DNA of 5,598 nt from Acidobacteriota bacterium (GTDB taxonomy: Bacteria > Acidobacteriota > Terriglobia > UBA7540), in NCBI GenBank assembly GCA_021789565.1, contig JAJYJL010000648.1, positions 1-5,598 on the forward strand. Direction: 5' to 3'. The stretch's first letter is position 1, and every line of letters starts with the position of its first letter. The notes below the pieces were generated by a model. It was given only the letters and a program-made list of their open reading frames with translations. It ran no database searches and was not told where the DNA came from. Below, one piece after another: positions 5,594 through 5,598 of the stretch. A program made the translations under genes and the position numbers.

Positions 5594-5598
5594 ATGGA
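5594..5598 (+). CDS. Start of a further gene, cut by the window edge
   Basis: Only ATG and two more bases are visible. The call rests on the strong GGAGGG ribosome binding site at ideal spacing and on the same direction as the preceding genes. No product can be named. The 177-base gap and structured leader suggest it is controlled separately from the SDR gene. Confidence 0.5.

Overview
The window carries the end of an insertion sequence, then a compact run of genes that all read rightward, then a structured leader in front of a further gene cut off by the window edge. Base composition is moderately GC-rich (judged by eye, not computed). The gene content fits a saccharolytic Gram-negative bacterium with a large accessory genome: an exported GH36-type alpha-galactosidase, an acid-sugar dehydratase of the enolase superfamily, a metallo-beta-lactamase-fold hydrolase, an SDR dehydrogenase and an IS4-type element. 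Acidobacteriota, Verrucomicrobiota or Planctomycetota would fit, but this is an impression from gene style and not a demonstrated assignment.

Layout: 1-118 (minus) is the N-terminus of an IS4-family transposase, and the element's outer end probably lies near 183. From there to 311 a plus-strand frame may be the amputated C-terminus of a gene interrupted by the IS. 367-1554 is the enolase-superfamily dehydratase. 1556-1663 is a 35-codon small ORF that fits exactly between its neighbours. 1664-2455 is a UlaG-like metallohydrolase. 2439-4625 is a secreted GH36-like glycosidase that starts inside the preceding gene. 4673-5416 is an SDR oxidoreductase. 5417-5593 is noncoding, with several predicted hairpins, one of which can bury the Shine-Dalgarno sequence of a gene starting at 5594.

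Working hypothesis: the four enzymes form an oxidative, non-phosphorylating route for galactose or a related sugar. The exported glycosidase would release the sugar, the SDR would oxidise it to an aldonolactone, the metallohydrolase would open the lactone, and the dehydratase would convert the aldonate to a 2-keto-3-deoxy acid. Enzyme families and catalytic residues are read from sequence. The substrates, and the idea that the genes act together, are inferred from families and gene order. A 2-keto-3-deoxy-acid kinase, aldolase or dehydrogenase and a transporter are not in the window.
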